A stretch of DNA of 5,874 nucleotides from an uncultured Flavobacteriales bacterium (GTDB taxonomy: Bacteria > Bacteroidota > Bacteroidia > Flavobacteriales_D > Sanyastnellaceae): positions 1 to 5,874 of the forward strand of contig CALCNZ010000178.1 in assembly GCA_937897625.1 (NCBI GenBank). The letters are read 5' to 3'. The notes beneath the pieces were generated by a model. The model did not search any database and was not told the origin of the DNA. It saw only the letters and a program-made list of their open reading frames with translations. Of the stretch, positions 1 through 5,558 are shown piece by piece. How positions within the stretch are numbered: the first letter of the stretch is position 1; every line of letters begins with the position of its first letter. The translations under genes were made by a program, and so were the position numbers.

Positions 1-37
1 TGCGCAGACGCATTGCGGTTATCCAATGCTTCACCAT
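1..37 (-). CDS. menA: MenA N-terminus (1,4-dihydroxy-2-naphthoate polyprenyltransferase), partial, runs off left edge
   Basis: An ATG at 37-35 on the minus strand opens a frame that stays open to the window edge and reads MVKHWITAMRLR. Tryptophan and isoleucine near the start followed by a (A)MRLR run, just before the first membrane helix, is the usual opening of MenA, the integral membrane enzyme that attaches a polyprenyl chain to DHNA to make demethylmenaquinone. The ATG shares its A with the last base of the menB stop codon (TAATG), so menA is probably translationally coupled to menB. Only 12 residues are visible. The call rests on this short match plus its place directly after menI-menF-menD-menB; another gene is possible but less likely. 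Confidence 0.72.
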   Translation of the reverse strand, partial: MVKHWITAMRLR

Positions 38-855
38 TATGGAAACTTCGGGAATTGTTGGAAGTCGGGATCGCGTTTTTCTAGGAATGCCTTCTTCCCT
101 TCTTGTGCTTCTTCGGTTAAGTAATACAACAATGTTGCGTCTCCTGCGAATTCCATTAAACCGCGTTGTCCGTCTAATTCCGCGTTCAATCCGCGTTTAA
201 TCATGCGAATGGCCAACGGACTTCTTTTCATAATGGTCTTGCACCATTGTACTGTCGTGGCCTCCAGCTCTTCTAACTTTACCACCTTATTCACCATACC
301 CATGGCTTCTGCTTCTGCCGCGGTGTATTGTTCACACAAGAACCAAATCTCACGCGCCTTCTTTTGCCCAACGTGTCTTGCCAAATAACTTGAACCAAAC
401 CCTGCGTCGAAACTTCCCACCTTCGGACCTGTTTGTCCGAAACGCGCATTGTCCGAAGCAATGGTTAAATCACACACCACATGAAGAACGTGTCCTCCGC
501 CGATCGCGTAACCATTCACCATAGCAATAACAGGCTTAGGCAGTTCGCGAATGCGCTTGTGTAAATCCAACACATTCAATCTTGGAACACCGCGCTCGTC
601 GACATACCCACCTACTCCTTTCACATTCTGATCTCCACCGCTGCAAAAAGCCTTGTCTCCTTCGCCGGTTAAGACCACAACAGCAATGTCCTGACGCTCG
701 CGACAAATGTCCATCGCGTCTATCATTTCCACATTCGTCTGAGGTCTAAACGCGTTATAAACTTGCGGTCTATTGATGGTGATTTTAGCAATCCCTTCGA
801 AAAATTCAAATCGAATATCCTCGTATTCTTTAATGGATGTCCACTGTGCACTCAT
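37..855 (-). CDS. menB: 1,4-dihydroxy-2-naphthoyl-CoA synthase (MenB)
   Basis: Crotonase-fold enzyme of 272 aa that closes the second ring of o-succinylbenzoyl-CoA to give DHNA-CoA, a cytoplasmic step of menaquinone synthesis. Visible features are the crotonase start ITINRP (25-30), the oxyanion-hole segment CSGGDQ (71-76), the MenB-specific loop with Tyr84 and LNVLD (93-97), GYAIGGGH (115-122), FGQTGPKVGSFD (139-150), and near the C-terminus LLYYLTEEAQEG with the tyrosine expected to reach the neighbouring subunit. Asp150 matches the catalytic Asp163 of the E. coli enzyme. The glycine in QTG (143) is the mark of bicarbonate-dependent (type I) MenB; type II enzymes have an aspartate there. 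Length matches the family (about 270-285 aa). The ATG overlaps the menD stop as ATGA, which fixes the start, and the stop overlaps the menA start. Similarity to E. coli MenB is very high throughout, so the call is firm. Confidence 0.97.
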   Translation of the reverse strand: MSAQWTSIKEYEDIRFEFFEGIAKITINRPQVYNAFRPQTNVEMIDAMDICRERQDIAVVVLTGEGDKAFCSGGDQNVKGVGGYVDERGVPRLNVLDLHKRIRELPKPVIAMVNGYAIGGGHVLHVVCDLTIASDNARFGQTGPKVGSFDAGFGSSYLARHVGQKKAREIWFLCEQYTAAEAEAMGMVNKVVKLEELEATTVQWCKTIMKRSPLAIRMIKRGLNAELDGQRGLMEFAGDATLLYYLTEEAQEGKKAFLEKRDPDFQQFPKFP

Positions 856-2516
856 ATCTTTTTTGTATGTTGAAAGAAGGCGTCTAAGGCCTTCGGATTA
901 TCTTCTTTGGGTGTGAATATTTCCAACACAGAAACTTTATTCTGGTTGAAGAACAAAGGTAATGCTTCATTCAATTCTTCATGATTCGCTGCGCTGAAAT
1001 AATTCAGGTTATACATATCTGCAATGCCCTTAATTGACTCGCTGCTATGAGCCGTCTCGAAATATTGCTGCAAATGTTCGGTGTCTTTCGAGCCGTCAAT
1101 GATTCTGAAAATTCCACCACCACCGTTGTTGACCACAATTACCTTCAATTCACTTGAAAGGTAATTGTTCCAAAAGGCGTTGCTATCGTAGTGAAAGGAA
1201 AGGTCTCCGGAAATGAGCAACGTTGGTTTCTTCGTCTTCCAAGCCGCACCAATTGCGGTGCTTGTTGAACCGTCTATTCCGGCTACGCCCCTGTTTCCAA
1301 AATAGGTAATGTTTTTATTCTGATTGAAAAGCTGAATGTATCGAACAACAGAACTGTTTCCCATTTGAATGTCCATTCCATTCGGAATAAATTTCAACAA
1401 GGAAGAAAAAACAGTCAGGTCAGAAAAGGCTGCACTTGGCAACCAAGCTTCCACTTGCTTGATTTGATTTTCTTGAATGGAAAGTAACTTGTTCTTCCAT
1501 ATCGATTTGCTCTCAATTCCTTTCAGCGCATTGAAAAAATCTTGCGGTGTAACATTGCATTGAAGCTGCAAACAATCGAAGGTATCCATGGCCTTTTCAT
1601 TCCTTCCCACCTGAATGTGCTTCGGCTTGGCCTTTCTTAAAATGGCCTTTATTTTTCTTGAAATAATGTTCGTCCCTACGGTAATCAAAACATCTGGAGC
1701 CAGCGTCTGTTGTGCTTCATCTCCCAAGCCCATAATCATTCTGTCGATGCAAGGAAAAGCATTTTCAACATTCACATTCGCGTGTGTTTCAGTAAATACA
1801 ACGACTTGTTGCAACTGATTAAATTGCTCCAATTCCTTTGAGAAGTCTTTGTAAACATGCTGTCCAACAAGAACCATGATTCTTTCGGAACGTTGAATTA
1901 TTTCAAGACTTTCGTTTACTTCATTCAAAACATCAGGTGAACTCTTCTCTGTTTCAAATTGAAATGAAGGAAGTTCATCGATGTCTATGAGTTCATACAA
2001 AGGCTCTTGAAAGGGGACATTCAAATGAACAGGACCGCTATTTGAAAGCAAGAATTGAATGGTCTGTTGAATTGTTCTTTCATTCTGATCCGCTCCGACT
2101 TTTTCATCGGCTATTAAACTTGCTGAAAGGTCTGAATAATTCTGAAAGACATTGTTCTGACGAATGCTTTGTCCCTCGCCTCTATCTATCCACTCTTCTG
2201 GCCTATCTGCTGAAATCACGAGCAGTGGAATGCGCTGATAGTAGGCTTCGGCAACTGCAGGAGCATAATTTAACAAAGCTGTTCCGCTGGTGCAAATCAA
2301 GACTGCTGGACTTTTCGATTGTTGCGAAAGCCCCATGGCAAAAAAAGCTGCGGAACGTTCGTCTACGATAGAAAAGACATTAAAAAAAGGATCGTTTGCA
2401 ATTGAAATACTGAACGGCGCATTTCGAGAACCTGGAGTTAACACAACGTCGGTTATCCCTGCGCTTTTCAACGCACCCAAGATGTAGGAGACTACTTTTT
2501 TCGATGAGTATTTCAT
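852..2516 (-). CDS. menD: 2-succinyl-5-enolpyruvyl-6-hydroxy-3-cyclohexene-1-carboxylate synthase (MenD)
   Basis: Thiamine-diphosphate enzyme that joins 2-oxoglutarate (after decarboxylation) to isochorismate, giving SEPHCHC, the first committed step of menaquinone synthesis. Numbering from the ATG at 2516, the 554 aa show TPGSRNAP (27-34), the VDER segment with the glutamate that activates the cofactor (Glu53), TSGTALLNYAPAVAEA (76-91), SADRPEE (102-108), NRGVAGIDG (408-416), and the Mg-ThDP motif GDLSFHYDSN (437-446) followed by NNGGGGIF (463-470). Length equals E. coli MenD (556 aa). A GTG lies three codons further upstream at 2525, but the ATG is preferred because MKYSSKK is a normal MenD opening. 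The stop overlaps the menB start as ATGA. The 47-bp gap to menF (2517-2563) shows no terminator, so the genes are co-transcribed. Confidence 0.96.
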   Translation of the reverse strand: MKYSSKKVVSYILGALKSAGITDVVLTPGSRNAPFSISIANDPFFNVFSIVDERSAAFFAMGLSQQSKSPAVLICTSGTALLNYAPAVAEAYYQRIPLLVISADRPEEWIDRGEGQSIRQNNVFQNYSDLSASLIADEKVGADQNERTIQQTIQFLLSNSGPVHLNVPFQEPLYELIDIDELPSFQFETEKSSPDVLNEVNESLEIIQRSERIMVLVGQHVYKDFSKELEQFNQLQQVVVFTETHANVNVENAFPCIDRMIMGLGDEAQQTLAPDVLITVGTNIISRKIKAILRKAKPKHIQVGRNEKAMDTFDCLQLQCNVTPQDFFNALKGIESKSIWKNKLLSIQENQIKQVEAWLPSAAFSDLTVFSSLLKFIPNGMDIQMGNSSVVRYIQLFNQNKNITYFGNRGVAGIDGSTSTAIGAAWKTKKPTLLISGDLSFHYDSNAFWNNYLSSELKVIVVNNGGGGIFRIIDGSKDTEHLQQYFETAHSSESIKGIADMYNLNYFSAANHEELNEALPLFFNQNKVSVLEIFTPKEDNPKALDAFFQHTKKI

Positions 2517-2563
2517 GCGGGCCACGAAGATAGAAACACCTCGTCGAATGAATCGTTCAAAAA

Positions 2564-3430
2564 TTAAAAAATTACGTCAGTTATTGACTCTGCCTTCCAC
2601 CGGGTTTCTCGTGCTTCCAAGGCGGGAGTGCTTTCACTGGTTATTCCAGCCCCCACAAAGACGTGCAACTTTCCATCTGTAATTTTCAAACAACGAAGAA
2701 TAACATATACATCAACGTTTTCCCCCTGCTCTATTCCAATTAATCCGGTGTAATATTCTCGGTCGTGTTTTTCTATTTGTTGAATGAGCTCTTTTGCTTT
2801 TTCTCTTGGCATACCGCATACCGCAGGTGTGGGATGCAAGGCATGCATCACCTTCTTCCAATCGCCCGAGTATTCAAAAGACAATTCATTGCACAAGTGC
2901 TCAATGGATCCTGCATTGCGGGTTTGCAATTCGCTGCACTCAATTTTTTCTGCGCCTAAAATTTCTAATTCATGCTGAATGAATTCAGTTACGAGATGTT
3001 GTTCCTCTATTTCTTTTGCTCCCCAGTTGTCTTCGCTTCCAGCCTTCCGGGTTCCCGCTAAGCTTATGGTTGAATAGATCCTTCCGCGCTTCCTGAAAAG
3101 CAATTCAGGAGTAGCTCCAACCCACGCTTCATGATTGTCATCTGTAAAAGCAAAAACCGCAGCATAGGGAAATTTTTCGTTGAACGCATTGAAAATACCT
3201 TCAGCGGTTAATCCGTTTTGATCGAAAGAAATAATTCGGCTTAACACAATCTTCTTCGCCAAACTATTCTTCAACAAATCAACTCCCACTTCCACTTGCC
3301 TCGTGTATTCTTCATCTGAACTAGCCAAATTCTTTTCACCTTGAAAATCACTTGTAAGAACAAACGTTCGCGAAGGAGCGGTCCCTCGTTCAAAATTGGA
3401 TAATGGAAGCCTTAGTCGTATAACGTTCAT
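2564..3430 (-). CDS. menF: Isochorismate synthase (MenF type), short form
   Basis: Chorismate-binding enzyme converting chorismate to isochorismate, which MenD (next gene) consumes. From the ATG at 3430 it has 288 aa. The signature blocks appear in order: AKKIVLSR with Lys60 as the expected general base, GATPELLF (105-112) with Glu109 at the spacing expected for the general acid, SLAGTRKAG (123-131), EEQHLVTEFI (142-151), HLCNELSFEYSG (178-189), LHPTPAVCGMP (198-208), and GAGITSESTPALEARETRWKA (260-280) with Mg-binding glutamates. E. coli MenF has about 430 aa and EntC about 390, so the N-terminal part is sharply reduced while the catalytic core is complete. The frame is open further upstream to an ATG at 3508, but that would overlap the conserved end of menI by 78 bp. 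The 3430 start forms a tight ATGA overlap with the menI stop and is preferred. MenF rather than a siderophore or salicylate enzyme is inferred from the operon. Confidence 0.92.
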   Translation of the reverse strand: MNVIRLRLPLSNFERGTAPSRTFVLTSDFQGEKNLASSDEEYTRQVEVGVDLLKNSLAKKIVLSRIISFDQNGLTAEGIFNAFNEKFPYAAVFAFTDDNHEAWVGATPELLFRKRGRIYSTISLAGTRKAGSEDNWGAKEIEEQHLVTEFIQHELEILGAEKIECSELQTRNAGSIEHLCNELSFEYSGDWKKVMHALHPTPAVCGMPREKAKELIQQIEKHDREYYTGLIGIEQGENVDVYVILRCLKITDGKLHVFVGAGITSESTPALEARETRWKAESITDVIF

Positions 3431-3819
3431 TTCGCGGGTTGAATCATAACCGTTAATCGTGCAATAGCAATGAGTGTTGCTTCGTGATCTCGAATTTTCA
3501 CATCCCAAACATGGGTTCGTTTTCCCATGTGTATGGGCTCTCCAACACCGTAAACAAAATCGGTGGTAGCCGATTTAAGGTGATTGATATTGAGTTCCAA
3601 TCCAACCGCTCTTCCGCCTTGATCTTTCACTGCTTCATAAGCTCCAATGCTACCGATCGTCTCTGCAAGCACTGCACTCGCTCCTCCATGCAGAAGTCCA
3701 AAAGGTTGAATCGTGCGTTTATCTACAGGCATTCTCGCCTCAACCCGACCGGGCTCGTTTTTTAAAATTTCGATCCCCAAGTGTGAGATCATATTTTCCT
3801 GATGGAATTTATGTTCCAT
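3427..3819 (-). CDS. menI: Hotdog-fold acyl-CoA thioesterase, probable DHNA-CoA hydrolase (MenI/YdiI type)
   Basis: PaaI/YdiI-type hotdog thioesterase of 130 aa. It carries QPFGLLHGGASAVLAETIGS (about 36-55), almost the same as the active-site helix of E. coli YdiI, including the glutamate in LAE that acts as catalytic carboxylate, followed by VGLELNINHLKSA, which packs the hotdog sheet, and GKRTHVWDVKI. YdiI-type enzymes hydrolyse DHNA-CoA to DHNA, the substrate of MenA. As first gene of an operon with menF, menD, menB and menA, this one most likely does that step. The ATG at 3819 (MEHKFHQEN) is chosen; a further 56 open codons upstream run across the divergent promoter and into the response regulator gene and do not resemble the family. 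The stop overlaps the menF start as ATGA. The specific substrate is inference from similarity and context; a general phenylacetyl- or aroyl-CoA thioesterase is the alternative. Confidence 0.88.
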   Translation of the reverse strand: MEHKFHQENMISHLGIEILKNEPGRVEARMPVDKRTIQPFGLLHGGASAVLAETIGSIGAYEAVKDQGGRAVGLELNINHLKSATTDFVYGVGEPIHMGKRTHVWDVKIRDHEATLIAIARLTVMIQPAK

Positions 3820-3827
3820 AACTGTAA

Positions 3828-3853
3828 TTTGCGTGCAAGGTAGTATAAATTTG
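3828..3853 (+). promoter_or_regulatory. Candidate Bacteroidota-type promoter for the response regulator gene
   Basis: TAAATTTG at 3846-3853 fits the TAnnTTTG -7 consensus of Bacteroidota housekeeping promoters exactly. A TTTG at 3828-3831 could serve as the -33 box, but the 14-base spacer is shorter than usual, so the upstream half is doubtful. The element ends only 4 bases before the GTG start codon at 3858, so transcription would start at or next to the first codon. The 38-bp divergent gap (3820-3857) must also hold control sequences for the men operon on the other strand. There I see only a weak TACCTTGC-like match (3838-3831 reading leftward) and do not annotate it separately. Confidence 0.45.
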
Positions 3854-3857
3854 CTGT

Positions 3858-4562
3858 GTGAAGAATAACCAAGAAACGTATCGATTGTTGATTGCAGAGG
3901 ATGAAAATTCCATTGCAAAAACATTGAAATTAAATTTTGAATTGGAAGGTTTCGAGGTTCATGTTGAAACGAATGGATTGGCCGCATTCAGGAATGCGCA
4001 GGAAAAGTTTTACGATTTAATCATTCTGGATGTTATGCTTCCGGAAATGGATGGGATCACTATTTGCGAATCGCTTCGCCTAAGCGGAAATCACACACCC
4101 GTTCTCTTCCTTTCGGCCAAGGGTACTGGAAAAGATAAAGTTGAAGGGCTAAAAGTTGGAGGAGATGATTACTTAGCGAAACCGTTTGAATGGGAGGAGC
4201 TTTTGCTTCGCTGTAAAAAACTCATTGTTCGAAAAGCAGATGGTCATCGAACCATTGAAGATTTAGAAACATACGCCGTTGGGCCATGCACCATTCATTT
4301 CAATAAATACGAAGTTTCAACTCCGGAAGGCATCCTTCCAATCTCAAAACGCGAAACCATGCTGTTGCGACTGCTTATATCCAAGCAGGGTGAAGCTGTA
4401 AGCCGTGAAGAAATATTAGAAAAAGTTTGGGGATACGACACCGTTACGCACAACCGCACCATTGATAATTTCATCCTAAATTTCAGAAAAATATTCGAGT
4501 CACATCCCAATGCCGAAAAACGCTTTTTATCCATTCGTGGTGTAGGATATAAATTTCTTTAA
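3858..4562 (+). CDS. OmpR/PhoB-family two-component response regulator
   Basis: DNA-binding response regulator of 234 aa. The receiver domain (about 9-125) has the acidic pair Glu14-Asp15, phospho-acceptor Asp58 in LIILDVMLPEMDG, Ser86 in FLSAKG, Tyr105 and Lys108-Pro109 in DDYLAKPF, so all switch residues are present. The winged-helix domain (about 137-234) has the family ending: ISKRETMLLRLL, REEILEKVWGYD, the recognition-helix segment TVTHNRTIDNFILNFRKI and the wing SIRGVGYKF. The start is GTG: an in-frame stop lies at 3846-3848 and no ATG occurs before the receiver domain. No sensor kinase is seen in the window, so its partner and target genes are unknown. It diverges from the men operon across 38 bp and could in principle act there, but nothing in the sequence proves it. 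No terminator follows directly; the nearest is at 4658-4689. Confidence 0.93.
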   Translation: MKNNQETYRLLIAEDENSIAKTLKLNFELEGFEVHVETNGLAAFRNAQEKFYDLIILDVMLPEMDGITICESLRLSGNHTPVLFLSAKGTGKDKVEGLKVGGDDYLAKPFEWEELLLRCKKLIVRKADGHRTIEDLETYAVGPCTIHFNKYEVSTPEGILPISKRETMLLRLLISKQGEAVSREEILEKVWGYDTVTHNRTIDNFILNFRKIFESHPNAEKRFLSIRGVGYKFL

Positions 4563-4570
4563 AAAAAAGA

Positions 4571-4596
4571 GGCAACCCGTCCTTTAATTACTCGTC
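4571..4596 (+). promoter_or_regulatory. Candidate ECF-sigma-type promoter
   Basis: GGCAACC (4571-4577) and CGTC (4593-4596) are separated so that AAC and CGTC have exactly 16 bases between them, the layout typical of promoters read by ECF (extracytoplasmic function) sigma factors. A run of eight or more A bases lies just upstream and could act as an UP-like element. Transcription would begin around 4602-4606, toward the hairpin, terminator and lipoprotein gene. An ECF sigma factor gene lies at the right end of this window, but a link between the two is only inferred. Confidence 0.45.
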
Positions 4597-4603
4597 TTAT
4601 TAT

Positions 4604-4689
4604 TGGTTACGCAGTCCAAGCTGCGTGTTGGTTTCAAAATTCCCTTGCAGGTTTACGAAAAAGGCTCTCAATTTTTGAGTGCCTTTTTT
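4604..4689 (+). ncRNA. Possible small RNA or regulated leader upstream of the lipoprotein gene
   Basis: The interval between the predicted ECF-type start (about 4604) and the terminator T-tract would give an RNA of about 85 nt. It starts with a perfect 6-bp hairpin, ACGCAG (4609-4614) and CTGCGT (4621-4626) around the loop TCCAAG, has a mostly unpaired middle (4627-4657), and ends in the terminator hairpin. No ATG-initiated frame lies inside. It may instead be the 5' leader of the lipoprotein mRNA, with the terminator limiting read-through. I do not recognise an RNA family. This stretch plus its promoter accounts for most of the 162-bp gap between the flanking genes. Confidence 0.3.
4658..4689 (+). 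terminator. Intrinsic terminator, possibly bidirectional
   Basis: GGC-T-CTCAA (4663-4671) pairs with TTGAG-T-GCC (4675-4683) around a TTT loop, with a single T-T mismatch. A5 before and T6 after extend the stem and supply the U-tract. The A-run on the left gives a T-tract on the other strand too, so it can also stop leftward transcripts coming from rsmG. It lies between the response regulator gene and the lipoprotein gene and would end the response regulator transcript or the candidate small RNA. Confidence 0.85.
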
Positions 4690-4724
4690 GTAGAAGCCCT
4701 TTTCTAATTTAAAACTTAACAACT

Positions 4725-4931
4725 ATGAGCAAACTAAAATTGGCTTTAACAGCTGTGGTAATCAGCGCTGGGCTTGCGTCTTGCAGTTCAACCACGAAGT
4801 CTCTTGGACACCAAGGAAAATTCAACCCGTGCTTTTTTAGCGACAAAAAAGGCACTATACGTCCATATCAATCAAACAAAGACCGCGTGACTGAGCATTA
4901 TCATTTCAGAAATCCTATTGAGAAAAAGTAA
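4725..4931 (+). CDS. Small lipoprotein of unknown function
   Basis: Protein of 68 aa with a clear lipoprotein signal: MSKLKL with two lysines, a hydrophobic stretch (5-18) and the lipobox LASC with Cys20 as the lipidated residue. The mature part is only 49 aa (CSSTTK...), polar and basic, with one more cysteine (36, in NPCFFSDKKG), the segment IRPYQSNKDR and a His/Tyr-rich part TEHYHFRNP before IEKK. I recognise no domain. The ATG is preceded by an A/T-rich leader without Shine-Dalgarno, usual for this phylum. The gene stands alone, behind the terminator and candidate ECF-type promoter, and its stop codon directly abuts that of the convergent rsmG. The signal peptide makes a real gene likely; the role is unknown, an envelope or stress-linked function being only a guess. 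Confidence 0.8.
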   Translation: MSKLKLALTAVVISAGLASCSSTTKSLGHQGKFNPCFFSDKKGTIRPYQSNKDRVTEHYHFRNPIEKK

Positions 4932-5558
4932 TTACTGTGGAATATAAACGAGCTTCTTCGTTTCGAATAGCTCTTGCGGGAAGTATTGAGACAACTCGAA
5001 TATTTCAGCGTGCTTTTTAAGCGACTTAAGCTCTTCTTTCAAATCTCCACCTTTTAAACAAATTAGGCCGTTCGGAATTCCATTCTGATCGGCTTTTTTG
5101 TATTTACCAGTAGTCCACATCAACAACTCTTCGGCAGGGGCAACTGCGCGACTTACCACGAAATCGAATTGTCCTTTTACTGATTCTACGCGTCCGTGAA
5201 TTGTTTTTACGTTCTTCAATCCAATGAATTCAATGGCCTCGTTTACGACCATGATTTTCTTTCCTATGCTATCTACCAACAAAAATTCCGAATCTGGATT
5301 TGCAATTGCCAAGGGCAATCCAGGAAAACCGCCACCCGTGCCCAAATCAAGAATATGAGACTTAGGTGTGAAAGGCAAAAATTTAAAAATACTCAGACTG
5401 TGCAAAACATGTCGCTCAACAAACTCGCTGGTATCTTTTCTTGAAACAACGTTCACCCGTTGGTTCCAATCTAAAATAACTTCTTCTAATTTCTGAAATT
5501 GTTCCCATTGAACTTCCGAGAACGAAAAGTATGGAGCTAGTTTTTCTCTTATTGACAT
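4932..5558 (-). CDS. rsmG: 16S rRNA (guanine-527-N7)-methyltransferase RsmG (GidB)
   Basis: S-adenosylmethionine-dependent enzyme that methylates N7 of G527 in the 530 loop of 16S rRNA; in many bacteria its loss gives low-level streptomycin resistance. The 208 aa equal the family length (E. coli 207). Motifs are NQRVNVVSRKD (32-42), ERHVLHSL (48-55), the SAM-binding loop ILDLGTGGGFPGLPLAI (69-85), the acidic LLVDS (93-97), GRVES (122-126), SRAVAP (136-141), CLKGG (167-171) and the terminal KLVYIPQ. The ATG shares its A with the last base of the upstream sigma factor stop (TAATG), which fixes the start and suggests coupled translation. Its stop abuts the stop of the convergent lipoprotein gene (TAATTA, 4929-4934) with no terminator between them. 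Confidence 0.97.
   Translation of the reverse strand: MSIREKLAPYFSFSEVQWEQFQKLEEVILDWNQRVNVVSRKDTSEFVERHVLHSLSIFKFLPFTPKSHILDLGTGGGFPGLPLAIANPDSEFLLVDSIGKKIMVVNEAIEFIGLKNVKTIHGRVESVKGQFDFVVSRAVAPAEELLMWTTGKYKKADQNGIPNGLICLKGGDLKEELKSLKKHAEIFELSQYFPQELFETKKLVYIPQ

Noticed and set aside
37..855. Higher GC in menB than in menD, as a sign of gene transfer
   Set aside because: Hand counts of sampled 60-base rows gave about 43-52% in menB and 33-53% in menD; the ranges overlap, and high conservation of MenB can explain the rest.
2042..2371. 109-codon plus-strand frame inside menD
   Set aside because: Antisense to a highly conserved gene, with no recognisable protein; same verdict for the other short frames antisense to menB, menD, menF, menI, the response regulator and rsmG.
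2517..2525. GTG start of menD at 2525
   Set aside because: Only three residues longer than the ATG at 2516, and ATG is the stronger start; cannot be excluded completely.
3430..3508. Longer menF start at ATG 3508
   Set aside because: It would overlap the conserved end of menI by 78 bp and the added residues (GCENSRSRS...) do not resemble the family; the ATGA overlap at 3427-3430 is the normal arrangement in this operon.
3820..3987. Longer menI start at ATG 3987
   Set aside because: The added 56 residues would come from the antisense of the response regulator receiver domain and of the shared promoter gap; YdiI-like proteins start near MEHKFHQEN.
4553..4570. TCTTT-A-run-AAAGA at the end of the response regulator gene as a terminator
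   Set aside because: Only A-T pairs and no T-tract after it; the terminator at 4658-4689 is far stronger.
4600..4660. tRNA- or tmRNA-like remnant around the hairpin and GGTTTCAAAATTCCC
   Set aside because: The hairpin resembles an anticodon arm, but no acceptor stem, D-arm or properly paired T-arm can be drawn.
4588..4707. Open frame of about 39 codons on the plus strand through the candidate RNA and terminator
   Set aside because: No ATG or GTG start at a useful place (only a TTG at 4603), it crosses the intrinsic terminator, and the translation shows no signal or domain.
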